This document shows, piece by piece, positions 49,192 through 57,552 of a DNA stretch of 64,000 nucleotides (positions within the stretch are counted from its first letter, which is position 1; every line of letters begins with the position of its first letter). The DNA lies in the NCBI RefSeq assembly GCF_900312975.1, contig NZ_LT990039.1:1488001-1552000 (forward strand), given 5' to 3'. The position numbers and the translations under genes were made by a program. The notes beneath the pieces were generated by a model, which saw only the letters and a list, made by a program, of their open reading frames with translations, was not told the DNA's origin and did no database searches. The stretch comes from Massilistercora timonensis. GTDB lineage: Bacteria > Bacillota > Clostridia > Lachnospirales > Lachnospiraceae.

Positions 49192-51192
49192 TTAAGACAT
49201 AATGGAATCTTTATCCAGCGGAACAATCTCCTCTGGAAAATCCGGAAATTCTTCCGGCTGGTCACTAAGCTCTCCCGGATGACCGGAAGGGTAAGCGTGC
49301 TTGTCCGGTTCCCTGCGAAGCGGTTTCTCCTGAGAGGAAAACACAGAGCGCCTGCCGCTGCGGCCGGGCCGGGGCTTTTTCTTTAAATTTTCAGCAAGAG
49401 TCGGCGTGTAGTCGTATTCTTCCTGCTCGGCTTTCGCCCGCCACTGGGGAACATGGTCTGCCGCCTTTCTTGGAATCAGCTTTTTGGAATCCGGGTGGAG
49501 CGTATAATCGTATTTCTCCACTTCCAGGATCTTCTGTCCCCGCAGGATGATAAGCGCCTTATTTAAGGGCAGCCGCTGAATCTCATCCGGTGTTAGGAGC
49601 TTGCGCTTCCCGATGGATCTGGTCTGCCGGTACTCCGGCGTGTAGTCGGACACCCGCCAGGAATTGAGCTGCTTCGCTTCGCTGCTGACTCCAACCGTCA
49701 CATCTCCGGACCGGTTGGAAATAAAAGTGGCGGTCACTTCATCGGTACAGCCTAAGAATAACTGGCTGTCACAATTCCCGATGATTTCCTGCCATTGGTT
49801 TAGCGGATACCGGTTCTGCATCTGGGGCAGATTCTGGAAAATACAGGAAATGCTCAGGTTTCGGCTCCGGATAACGGAAATTTTTTTGTTCAGCTCCAAG
49901 ATGGCGCCGGTATTGGCAAGCTCATCCGCCAGGATATGTACCGGAACCGGCAGCTTTCCGTCCTCCCCCTCTTTGTCCGCAAAACGGACCAGTTTGATAA
50001 AGATAAAAGTCATGAACAGAGAGGAGAGGAAATCAAAGGTGCTGTCCTGGTCTGAGGTGATACAGAAATACGCACATTTCTGTTTGCCCGGCAGCGTCAG
50101 GTCAATCTCATCATAGGAGGTGATCTGCCGGATCAGCTTATTTTGAAACACCTGCAGCCTGGCACCTAATCCGATGATGACACCGGAGCGCACCGTGTCG
50201 CTGGCCTGCTTATAGATGCAGTAAGGCACTTTTGCCGGATGGGATACCGGAAGCAGGTCAAACAGGCTGTTCAGCTCTTTTTCAGAACTCATAGTCAGCA
50301 GCTTGTACACCTGCCCGATATTTTTGGCTTCCGGCTGAAAGCCCTGGTCTACATACAGAACCAGGGCTTTCAGCAGGTTCATTTCCGCATTATCCCAGAA
50401 GTGATCCCCTTTGGCAGAACCGGTATTCTGGATGATGACATCGGCAAAGACCTGAGCCATCGTCTCAGAACCGTTGATCTCCATGAGACAGTTCCAGCTG
50501 TCGGAGTTTTCCGGGTTGACCAGGTTGAAGCATTTGACGGTATAGCCTTCATTTTCCAGATACACGGACATGCTTTCATAGAGTTCAGATTTCGGATCGG
50601 TTATGATCAGGCTTTCTCCCGGCCCGTCAATCCCACGGGCAACACTCTGAAAAATGGCGTTACGGACATAGGCCCTGCTCTTCATGGATCCGCTGGAACC
50701 GTAGACTGCCACATTCCGATTCATATAGGTGTGGTAGGGCAGGCAGACGGCCTTGCCGTTCAGCTTGCCTAAGATGGTGCCTTTGCTTTTCTTTACATCA
50801 GAAGTCAGCTCCAGGACTTTATGCATCTCCTCCGGCGTCATGAAACCGGAGGTGCCATAGGTGCCTTTTGTAGAGTAGTTCAGGTTCCGTTCCCGGTCTG
50901 GGACTTCGCCGTTGCGGTCATAGCCCATCCGCATGAGCAGGAAAATCAGCAGTCCAAATACCACAAGGCAGATTCCAATCCCGTACAGGTTATACGGAAA
51001 ATCGGTAACTGCCTGGAAACAGGCTGCCGGATGCGGGGAGGGCATCCTGGGGGAACTGCCATTGCCCGGTGTGTTACCGGCCGCAGTCCAGATGCGATAG
51101 TTTCGGATAAACTGAGCGATATAGCCGCCTGCATATAAGGTGCAGAGGCTGATGGGAAGCAGATAAATGAGCTTCCACCATTTACGGTTCAT
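49192..51192 (-). CDS. VirD4/TraG-like type IV coupling protein
   Basis: 666 aa from MNRKWWKLIYLLP (ATG at 51192) with AAAGGGG upstream. Two TM segments at about 8-28 and 70-88, then the motor domain: Walker A GSSGSMKS at 165-172 and Walker B VHILADELANTG. It brings the relaxosome to the channel. The relaxase it should work with is not in this window. Confidence 0.95.
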   Translation of the reverse strand: MNRKWWKLIYLLPISLCTLYAGGYIAQFIRNYRIWTAAGNTPGNGSSPRMPSPHPAACFQAVTDFPYNLYGIGICLVVFGLLIFLLMRMGYDRNGEVPDRERNLNYSTKGTYGTSGFMTPEEMHKVLELTSDVKKSKGTILGKLNGKAVCLPYHTYMNRNVAVYGSSGSMKSRAYVRNAIFQSVARGIDGPGESLIITDPKSELYESMSVYLENEGYTVKCFNLVNPENSDSWNCLMEINGSETMAQVFADVIIQNTGSAKGDHFWDNAEMNLLKALVLYVDQGFQPEAKNIGQVYKLLTMSSEKELNSLFDLLPVSHPAKVPYCIYKQASDTVRSGVIIGLGARLQVFQNKLIRQITSYDEIDLTLPGKQKCAYFCITSDQDSTFDFLSSLFMTFIFIKLVRFADKEGEDGKLPVPVHILADELANTGAILELNKKISVIRSRNLSISCIFQNLPQMQNRYPLNQWQEIIGNCDSQLFLGCTDEVTATFISNRSGDVTVGVSSEAKQLNSWRVSDYTPEYRQTRSIGKRKLLTPDEIQRLPLNKALIILRGQKILEVEKYDYTLHPDSKKLIPRKAADHVPQWRAKAEQEEYDYTPTLAENLKKKPRPGRSGRRSVFSSQEKPLRREPDKHAYPSGHPGELSDQPEEFPDFPEEIVPLDKDSIMS

Positions 51193-52288
51193 GCAAAAAC
51201 CCCTTTCTAAATTTAGAGAGGTCAATACTGGAGAACCGAATGTCGGCGGTCAGATATCGTTTCAGACAGGGGATTTGGAAATCAAAGCAGATCATCACCC
51301 CCTTTCTGCCGTAAACATTCAGTCCGGTATTGAATCGGTTAATTCGGTGCAAGTCAAAATCATATGCAAGAACCGCGGGGTTCCCAGAAGCGTCCACCCC
51401 ATCATGGTCGATGGGAAGGTCTGGCTGCCGGGAACCTAAATCGGATAATAGTAACTGGTCCAGCTGTTTCATGAGCCGTGGCCGGACCAGCAGTTTTAAA
51501 AGCGTCTCACCTTCTGTTGTGTTTGGCAGATAGTGAAAGTGTTCATAGGATGTATCCGCTACAAACAGACTCTTTTTATATCCGCCGGTACTGGTCAGGA
51601 GCTGATAAGCAGTGTCCATGTCCTTCCCGGTCAGGATCGCCCGGACTTTCGGATGCCCCGTATAGGGGAAATCCTGCAGGTAATGCTGCAGGAAGGCGTT
51701 CAGCCGTACCTCTGTCCGGTATTCCCACTTGAGTACATGGTCGCCGGTGTTATACAGTGCATAGGCACAGTGGGGAGCAAGCAGCACACCCATGCTCCGT
51801 GAGTTTCTGATCTTGGTTGCCTCTGGACCGATGTGCTTAAACTCCCGTGATGAGTAAAACAGGGGCAGGTTCCCCATAGAAAGGATCCCGGCTTCGCGGC
51901 CCTCCCTGAAAATATCTGGTTTCTGGTCAGCAAAGAACGGGATGCCGGCGCTTAGGAGAGTCAGATAGGTTTCTGCTTTCTGGTACAGCCGCAGCCGCCG
52001 GGTTACTTCGCTTCGGACCTGATTGGTTTCGGTATTCCCGGTGAGGAAGTCACGGAAACGCTCCGGATTTTGCGCAAGGAGCATCTGTTTAGCCCGTCCG
52101 GTCAGGCGATAGCCCCTTAAATGATCCCGATAGTGAGTCCGCAGCAGTTTTTGTGCCTTTAACTCTGTAATGAGCTTTTCTCCATAAGAGGGGCTTGGGA
52201 TCAGACGGGTAAGCTGGTCAGCAGGAAATTCCCCGCAAAGAGCGACCATTTCCAGGAGCCTGTATTTCTGGGAGGTAGAAGAATACAA
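51182..52288 (-). CDS. Winged-helix replication-relaxation-like protein
   Basis: 368 aa, TTG start at 52288 with GGAGGGG nine bases upstream. Its end overlaps the VirD4 start by 11 bp. The N-terminal 70 residues form a winged helix (KYRLLEMVALCGEFPADQLT, YGEKLITELKAQKLL) as in replication-relaxation family proteins; the rest is an alpha/beta domain. It could act at oriT or replication origin. Confidence 0.72.
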   Translation of the reverse strand: MYSSTSQKYRLLEMVALCGEFPADQLTRLIPSPSYGEKLITELKAQKLLRTHYRDHLRGYRLTGRAKQMLLAQNPERFRDFLTGNTETNQVRSEVTRRLRLYQKAETYLTLLSAGIPFFADQKPDIFREGREAGILSMGNLPLFYSSREFKHIGPEATKIRNSRSMGVLLAPHCAYALYNTGDHVLKWEYRTEVRLNAFLQHYLQDFPYTGHPKVRAILTGKDMDTAYQLLTSTGGYKKSLFVADTSYEHFHYLPNTTEGETLLKLLVRPRLMKQLDQLLLSDLGSRQPDLPIDHDGVDASGNPAVLAYDFDLHRINRFNTGLNVYGRKGVMICFDFQIPCLKRYLTADIRFSSIDLSKFRKGFLHEP

Positions 52289-52313
52289 AATCAGTCACCC
52301 CTCCTTCCGGTAG

Positions 52314-52341
52314 TTACCCATGTAAGTCTGTACTTGGGTAA
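52314..52341 (-). promoter_or_regulatory. 7-bp inverted repeat in the leader of the 52288 gene
   Basis: TTACCCA at 52314-52320 and TGGGTAA at 52335-52341, spacer 14 bp. It lies between the upstream terminator and the ribosome site, so it is a likely operator or leader hairpin. It shares TACCC/GGGTA with the palindrome in the 53.8-kb promoter. Confidence 0.5.
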
Positions 52342-52360
52342 AAAGTTGTGCTTCCCGGCA

Positions 52361-52388
52361 AACAAAAAAAGCAGGGATTTCCTGCTTT
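52361..52388 (-). terminator. Terminator after the DUF6100 gene
   Basis: AAAGCAGG/CCTGCTTT with a 5-nt loop, followed on the minus strand by TTTTTTTG. Confidence 0.88.
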
Positions 52389-52429
52389 CAAAGGATGTTT
52401 TACCAATGTCGGATAAAATGACGGAAAAA

Positions 52430-53098
52430 TCATGAAATTTCCGATATGGTTTCAATCTCGTTTTTTCGTCCTTTCAGCCACTGGGGAAACCGGGATTTTC
52501 CCATCACATAGATTACCGTATGATCCGTATCTCCCAGCTCCGTGGTGTGGTAGGAGTCGCAGTAAAGCCCGCTGTCATCCACCATGATATAGGTGGCAAT
52601 CGTGTCCAGAAGCTGTTTGAACTCCAGGTTATCGTAATCACGTACCCGGTCAAATGGGCCGTTCCGGTCATAGATCTGGCTGAAGCAGACCACACATTCC
52701 CGGTACAGGGGAAGGGAATGGACCGTCAGGTAGTTCTGCAGTGCATAGTTTAGCGGCTCATGGAGAAAGGCAGCGTTGACGTGCTGCTTTCTTTTGGGAA
52801 GCAGGCCCGGAAGCGTAATGGAGATCAGATCTTCGTCCTGCCGGATCTTAATCCCCTGGGCATCTGCCGCTTCTTTTAAGTATCCGCTCCGTTTTTCCGG
52901 GGCGGCCAGACAGACCAGGTTCCGCATCTGGCAGGCGATCCGTTCCGCCCGCAATGCAGCATTCATACTCAGATCCCCGTAGTTTTCCGGATATGCACGG
53001 ATATCGGTGGTTTTCAGTGCAAAAACCGTGTTGTTAAGTTTCTGGATCTCTCCTTCCAGCTTCGCAAGCCGTTCATAGAGTATTTTCTGGTTTGAAAT
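52430..53098 (-). CDS. DUF6100-type ICE protein, probable ATT start codon
   Basis: The recognisable protein continues upstream of the first ATG (52966). The frame is open back to 53098 with coding-like sequence NQKILYERLAKLEGEIQKLN and FALKTTDIRAYPENYGDLS. The only start-like codon in the right place is ATT at 53098-53096, nine bases after a perfect AAGGAGG (53114-53108); TAA in the same frame lies 6 bases further upstream. Length is then 222 aa. DUF6100 proteins sit next to DUF5697 in these elements. N-terminal coiled coil, alpha/beta body; function unknown. Confidence 0.72.
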   Translation of the reverse strand: MSNQKILYERLAKLEGEIQKLNNTVFALKTTDIRAYPENYGDLSMNAALRAERIACQMRNLVCLAAPEKRSGYLKEAADAQGIKIRQDEDLISITLPGLLPKRKQHVNAAFLHEPLNYALQNYLTVHSLPLYRECVVCFSQIYDRNGPFDRVRDYDNLEFKQLLDTIATYIMVDDSGLYCDSYHTTELGDTDHTVIYVMGKSRFPQWLKGRKNEIETISEIS

Positions 53099-53104
53099 GG
53101 TGTA

Positions 53105-53629
53105 TTACCTCCTTCCGTAGTAGCTGACAGAGCCGGAGTCATCCACGACACAGAAAGCAAGCACCCCTTCAATCGAGAGTTTCGCCGCCTGCTGGATATT
53201 TTCCAGCACCACAAGACGCAACACATCGTGGCGGGGAATGGACTTCATCACATGATCCACCAAAATTTCCTGTTCCAGCGGCACATAGAGGATTTCATAT
53301 TCCTCATTCTCTGAAAAGAAGTGAAGTTTCACAGGAAAATCCCCGCTGGTATGAAATACGATGGGCTTTTCAAAATCCAGTAAAACCCAGAAGGCGGCAA
53401 TCGTGCCTCGATCCGGGTTTTTTGCAGCCTCCGGGCTGTCACATAACAGGCCGGCTTCCTTATCATGATAAATCCTCCCCTGCTTGACCAGGCTGGTGAT
53501 CAGCGACTTGATGGAGTCCTGGTTACCAAACATCTTCATTACCTGTTCATACTTCAGGGCATGGTAGGTGGTCAGGAAGCGCAGGAGCTTTTCTCCTTCC
53601 CTGTGGTATATCTGATCTCTTGTTTTCAT
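53105..53629 (-). CDS. DUF5697-type ICE protein
   Basis: 174 aa, ATG at 53629 with GGAGGAAATC upstream. The N-terminal 55 residues form a winged helix (LLRFLTTYHALKYEQVMKMF, SLITSLVKQGRIYHD). The C-terminal part is a restriction-endonuclease-like or receiver-like alpha/beta fold (EGVLAFCVVDDSGSVSYYG). Found with DUF6100 in the same order in related elements. Likely DNA-binding. Confidence 0.8.
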   Translation of the reverse strand: MKTRDQIYHREGEKLLRFLTTYHALKYEQVMKMFGNQDSIKSLITSLVKQGRIYHDKEAGLLCDSPEAAKNPDRGTIAAFWVLLDFEKPIVFHTSGDFPVKLHFFSENEEYEILYVPLEQEILVDHVMKSIPRHDVLRLVVLENIQQAAKLSIEGVLAFCVVDDSGSVSYYGRR

Positions 53630-53746
53630 GCCGGATTTCCTCCGTTCAATAGAATGTGCGTGTGCTGTACGTAGAGCATACGTAGAAATTTCTACTTATT
53701 ATATATGTAGGCGGTACGTACAGCAGTCAGCGTTGGTTTATGGGTA

Positions 53747-53771
53747 CAAAAAAAGCACCGCCGAGGGTGCT
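53747..53771 (-). terminator. Leader terminator of the DUF5697 operon
   Basis: AGCACC/GGTGCT 6-bp stem (53754-53771), then TTTTTTT on the minus strand. It begins 21 nt after the predicted start at 53792, matching the geometry at 38.1 kb. Confidence 0.8.
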
Positions 53772-53798
53772 GTAAAAAGAAAACTATAAGCAATACCT

Positions 53799-53827
53799 AT
53801 TGTAGCATGGGTAAATTTACCCTGCAA
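53799..53827 (-). promoter_or_regulatory. DUF5697-operon promoter, module copy 2
   Basis: Minus strand: -35 TTGCAG at 53827-53822, 17-bp spacer holding the perfect palindrome GGTAAATTTACC, -10 TACAAT at 53804-53799. Near-identical to the promoter at 38162-38190. An operator between -35 and -10 is a classic repressor site. Confidence 0.75.
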
Positions 53828-53869
53828 TCGCAGAACCGGGACAATCCTATGCCGGAGCTGTGCCACTTC

Positions 53870-54400
53870 CTACTCCGGGAAGAATTTGTTCAGGGTGTCT
53901 ATGGTTTCTTTTGCCGTATAACCCCAGAGGATGCTGCTCAGAGCTTCTATCGCCAGATGGCGTTTCCGGTAGTATGTACGGTAGGAGATATTGGGAATGT
54001 GCTGCTCCAGCTTTTCCAGGATCTCTTCCGTGTTCTTCAGCTGCTGTGGGGAAAGAAAGGAGTAGTAGAGGATCCAGTAATACTGCTCCCCGTATTTGTG
54101 GTTATTCCGCAGAAGATCTACGGAAGACTCCAGCAGCTTCAGCATCCGGTTGCTCCGCTCAATGCTTTTGGCACGTTCCGCAATATCGCTGCCAGCCAGA
54201 TCTGCTCCAGCTGCATAAATGGAGTCCAGGAACTCATCAATGCTGGAACCGTACTGCACCTTGAACTGGTTCTCCATCTGGTGAACGACCACTTTCAGGC
54301 TGTATGTGGCATCCCGGTAACGGCGCAGGAACTGGTACGTATCATGAAACCGGGGATTTTCTTCCGGTGTTGGGAAATCCTGTCCTTTACGCTTCGGCAT
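53870..54400 (-). CDS. Helical regulator-like protein downstream of the replication gene
   Basis: 175 aa from MPKRKGQDFPTP (ATG at 54400) with AAGGAGGGG upstream; it overlaps the Rep-like gene by 14 bp. Fully helical. The C-terminal SYRTYYRKRHLAIEALSSIL resembles a sigma-region-4 or ArpU-type DNA-recognition helix. It might activate transfer transcription. No firm family. Confidence 0.7.
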   Translation of the reverse strand: MPKRKGQDFPTPEENPRFHDTYQFLRRYRDATYSLKVVVHQMENQFKVQYGSSIDEFLDSIYAAGADLAGSDIAERAKSIERSNRMLKLLESSVDLLRNNHKYGEQYYWILYYSFLSPQQLKNTEEILEKLEQHIPNISYRTYYRKRHLAIEALSSILWGYTAKETIDTLNKFFPE

Positions 54401-55730
54401 ACAGATCCCCTCCTTCCTGACTTCCAGTTCCCGCATTTTCCGTTCTCTGCGGGGATAGATCCGGCAGTAAGATTTCCGGTGGTTCCATCCGGTGCATCCT
54501 TTTAGCCCGCTGTCCTATCCTGCCCTCTTTCGGAAGGGCAGTGTTCGCCAGTACGGTTCGGCTCTGCTGTCCACCCTTCTTCTCAAGCTCCAGCTTTGCA
54601 GACTCCGGCCTGGGTTCTATGGTCAACTCAAACCGATAATTTGCGGCTCCAAAGGGGCAGATAATATTTAGACCAATTACAGGTATACTATCCTTGCAGT
54701 CTGATAAGGGAGATAATATATACCTGGTCCGGGGGCAGTGACAGCAGGAAATCCCTTGTGTATCCAGGAGTTTTGCGACTTTTTTGACCATGTAGCGGAT
54801 GTGCGAAATTGGAACGCAGGGAATCGGTTTTGAAACAGTAATCTGCTCATCCGTCACTGTTTCTGGTACGCACACAGTCTCTGGTTCTTCAGTTTCCTCT
54901 GCAGGTGTCTCTTTGGGAATGTAAATCGGCAGTTTCATTTTCATAGCTATCTCCTCCTTGTCAATCAGCACGTCGCTGATGTTAAACATAATGGAAAGGT
55001 AATTGTTCAGGTAAATCATGCTCCCGTGATTTCCACGGAAGGATACCAGAGTGATCAGGTTCATCTTCTCCAGCTTTTTTAATAACCTGGAGACAGTAGG
55101 TTTGGAATGTCCCCACCGTTCTCCCAGTGCCTGGAAGCTGGTCAGAGGGGAACCGGTATTGTTTCGATAATAGACGACAGGGCCGGTGTCAGAGCAGAGG
55201 ACAGACGGATCATTGTATACAGCGTGGATCCACAGATCGAGCAGGATATCCATCTCCGAGCATTTGCCTGCCTGGATCAGCTTGTGGGCTTTTCCAATAG
55301 GGAAAAAGAAGAAACCAGTATCCTTTTTGCAGGGATAATTGTATTTCAGGGCAGTATTATCATTTTGCCAGTCGGTAATCTGGAATTTGACCAGGCGGTT
55401 TTTCTCCAGCAGGGAATAGGTAATGCAGCCTTCCTCCTGGAGATGCTTCAGGATGGATATGGCCTGATGTTGGAACCGGCAGCGAAACCAATCCTGCAGT
55501 TCTGAGATGCTGCAGATCCATTCTCCAGGTGAGAGCGTATAAGTGAGCTGCTCCATGCGCCGGTTTGAATTGCTGTAATTGGCGTAGGAGCAAAGAATCA
55601 GATACCAGAAAAGAAAAGAGCCTCCGGTGGTTCGGATGCTCCTGTCATTTAATAAGGTCTGTATGAAGTTGCGGTAGATCCGGCAGCGTGGAAAATCTAC
55701 GATTTGTTTGAGTTCTAATTGGTATTCCAT
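54387..55730 (-). CDS. Replication-initiator-like winged-helix protein
   Basis: 447 aa from MEYQLELKQIVDFP (ATG at 55730) with AAAGGAGAAC upstream. The frame is open to 56012, but that part crosses tRNA-like sequence and has no ribosome site. Two winged-helix segments (ISELQDWFRCRFQHQAISIL; FQALGERWGHSKPTVSRLLK). The C-terminal third is Pro/Glu-rich and then basic. Layout fits Firmicutes plasmid/ICE replication proteins. An alternative is a large transcriptional regulator. Confidence 0.72.
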   Translation of the reverse strand: MEYQLELKQIVDFPRCRIYRNFIQTLLNDRSIRTTGGSFLFWYLILCSYANYSNSNRRMEQLTYTLSPGEWICSISELQDWFRCRFQHQAISILKHLQEEGCITYSLLEKNRLVKFQITDWQNDNTALKYNYPCKKDTGFFFFPIGKAHKLIQAGKCSEMDILLDLWIHAVYNDPSVLCSDTGPVVYYRNNTGSPLTSFQALGERWGHSKPTVSRLLKKLEKMNLITLVSFRGNHGSMIYLNNYLSIMFNISDVLIDKEEIAMKMKLPIYIPKETPAEETEEPETVCVPETVTDEQITVSKPIPCVPISHIRYMVKKVAKLLDTQGISCCHCPRTRYILSPLSDCKDSIPVIGLNIICPFGAANYRFELTIEPRPESAKLELEKKGGQQSRTVLANTALPKEGRIGQRAKRMHRMEPPEILLPDLSPQRTENAGTGSQEGGDLYAEA

Positions 55731-56039
55731 AAGAGTTCTCCTTTGCATATAATAATTGTGTTTTGGCATACTCTGTGATAAGATTTTATTATTCCATGAG
55801 AAATATGAAGATGGAGAAAGCTGGTTTTTGTGTTTCATTAATAGGTTGCTATAATGAAATGCGCTGAGCGTTCCTGAGATGTAGGTGCAATCGGCTAATA
55901 AAATGGCGGATGCACCGGATTCGAGCCAACTTACTGCTAACAACCTGCTAATTTCACACCAGAATACAAGAGAAAACGAGATGGAACTTGAGGTAATTCC
56001 ATCCCGTTTCAAAAGGCTAAAATGTCCAGGAAAATAGGG
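55731..56039. other. Intergenic junction region with minus-strand T-arm-like sequence
   Basis: About 310 bp without a supported gene. Around 55908-55932 the minus strand reads GGCTCGAATCC with pairing flanks, like a tRNA T-arm. Hairpins include GATGGAA/TTCCATC at 55980-56004. It separates the replication gene from the tRNA-like fragment and fic. Confidence 0.45.
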
Positions 56040-56053
56040 CGTTCCAGGACATT
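56021..56053. repeat. Inverted repeat at the element junction
   Basis: AATGTCCAGG at 56021-56030 pairs with CCAGGACATT at 56044-56053 at nine of ten positions. Confidence 0.6.
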
Positions 56054-56136
56054 AGAGGAGTCTTTGTTATACGCTGGTTGATTTGGTTGTGGTTTCTCCT
56101 AAGCGCTAGTTGTGAGTTCGATTCTCGCAGGGAACG
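56040..56136 (+). other. tRNA-like 3' fragment, candidate attachment-site remnant
   Basis: GTGAG-TTCGATT-CTCGC at 56112-56128 is a well-formed T-arm (all five pairs, one G-U). AGGGAAC follows as an acceptor-like strand, and GTTCC at 56041-56045 could pair with it. The length (about 96 nt) and the poor anticodon arm argue against a working tRNA. Elements that integrate into tRNA 3' ends leave such a partial copy at one junction. Confidence 0.35.
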
Positions 56137-56274
56137 TTCGAAAGAAGCAGGATGTTATGAGAAAAAGAAAACATCCTGCTTTTTTTAATGGAAAATAGTG
56201 AAAAAATAGTGTAATTTTAGTGGAAATCTTCTCCGTTTTCCGATACAATATTTTTAACGAAACGGGGTGATATA

Positions 56275-56886
56275 TTGATAAAAGTAACTCTTACAAATGA
56301 GATATTAAGACGAATAGCAGAAATCGATGAAAATCGGTTTTTTCTCGGTACGCTTAAACTTCCTTCTGTTACAAAAAACAGGCTCAGAAAGAATTCCAAG
56401 AAAAAAAGTTCCTATGCTTCTAATAAGATAGAGGGAAATCCACTGACAGAGCAGCAGGCCAATGAAGCAATTGACAGCGATCCCCACAAGCATTTTCTGA
56501 AGTCGGAACAGGAAATCCGCAATTATTTTCTGGCGTTAAATCTACTAGAGGAAAAGCTGAAAAAGAAAGAACGCTTTTCAAAGGAGATGCTCCTGGAAAT
56601 ACAGGCAATTGTAGAAAAAGGCGCGTCAAAAGAGAAAATCGGGCTCAGAGGGCCCATGCCGCCGGGCGTACTATTTGCTGTGTATGATTCAGAAACAGGA
56701 AGGCCGGAATACATTCCCCCGGAGTATACAGATATTCCGGCTTTGTTAGATGAACTTGTAGAATATGTGAATACGACGGATGATCATCCCCTGATCATTG
56801 CGGCTGTTGTTCACTACCAGCTTGTTACGATCCATCCTTTTGAAGATGGAAAGGTAACATTGAGATACCAGCAAAATGTGGCATAA
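56275..56886 (+). pseudogene. Fic-family AMP-transferase gene truncated at the catalytic motif
   Basis: TTG start at 56275 with GGGGTGA upstream. The N-terminus has the inhibitory helix (SSYASNKIEGNPL, class II Fic layout) and the fold continues to HPFEDG. The family motif HPFxxGNGRxGR is broken after Gly: the frame continues KVTLRYQQNVA and stops. The rest of the fic gene is absent, and a second element begins here. The product would lack the nucleotide-binding part and be inactive. Confidence 0.85.
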
Positions 56887-57001
56887 CAGCGGCAAACTTG
56901 CTTTGTATATAAAATTTAATAGTGTATAAGCCAAAGGGCGTTTCACTTTTATAGGTGGGCGCCCTTTTTTCATACCTATTTTCAAGAGAAAGGAGATCCC
57001 C
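56887..57001 (+). other. Left-end region of the second element with an AGGGCG/CGCCCT hairpin
   Basis: This 115-bp stretch leads from the fic junction to the first element gene. It contains AAGGGCG/CGCCCTT around 56934-56970 followed by TTTTTT, a likely terminator that insulates the element from fic transcription, then AGAAAGGAG before the next start. Confidence 0.6.
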
Positions 57002-57523
57002 ATGGAATTAAACGAAATGGAAAAAAAGCTGCTCTTTCAGGTGGAGAGCGATTATCAGACAAAGATCCTGAATGAACTTTATATGACCGTGAGGTATTCA
57101 AATAATTCCGAGCAGCGGGAGGCGGCAGAAGGTCTTATGGCAAAACTTCGTGTTCTGTCAAATGCAGAGTGCATGGACTTGGTAAAAGATATTCAGAAGA
57201 ATTACCGTCTGCCCTATCCAGCCCGGACGATTGGAGAAAAGATCGCCGAGGCCAGACAGCAATCAGGTGCAGAAAAATTGAAGGGGCATGACATCATGGC
57301 GCTTGAACGCTTTGACCCGGAGGTAAGGCACATGATCGTTTTTGATGTATTGTCTTACGATTCCCCTGTTGGCGACAAAGGCGATAAGATGCGCTTGTTC
57401 CTTACAGATACCGGCTATCAGAAATTTTTAGAGAGTCAGGAACGGGGCGAAGTGAAACTGAAAAACCATGCGAAGGTCTCTGGCGGCCATCTCCATTATG
57501 ACCACAGGGATCATGTCTTGTAA
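57002..57523 (+). CDS. DUF3848/DUF3849-type mobile-element protein
   Basis: 173 aa starting MELNEMEKKLLFQVES with AGAAAGGAG upstream. The N-terminal half is helical (LNELYMTVRYSNNSEQREAA); the C-terminus ends in a Lys/His-rich KVSGGHLHYDHRDHVL. Proteins of this type are the first genes of Tn1549-like mobilisable modules. Molecular role unknown. Confidence 0.7.
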   Translation: MELNEMEKKLLFQVESDYQTKILNELYMTVRYSNNSEQREAAEGLMAKLRVLSNAECMDLVKDIQKNYRLPYPARTIGEKIAEARQQSGAEKLKGHDIMALERFDPEVRHMIVFDVLSYDSPVGDKGDKMRLFLTDTGYQKFLESQERGEVKLKNHAKVSGGHLHYDHRDHVL

Positions 57524-57552
57524 CGGAATAGTCGAAGAAAGGAGGCGATACA

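Noticed and set aside
54387-56012. Longer reading of the replication-like gene, starting at 56012
   Set aside because: The extra 94 codons cross tRNA-like and hairpin sequence and lack a ribosome site, while the ATG at 55730 has AAAGGAG at the right distance.
56040-56136. Functional tRNA gene
   Set aside because: Only the T-arm and part of the acceptor pair; the anticodon arm is poor and the length too great.
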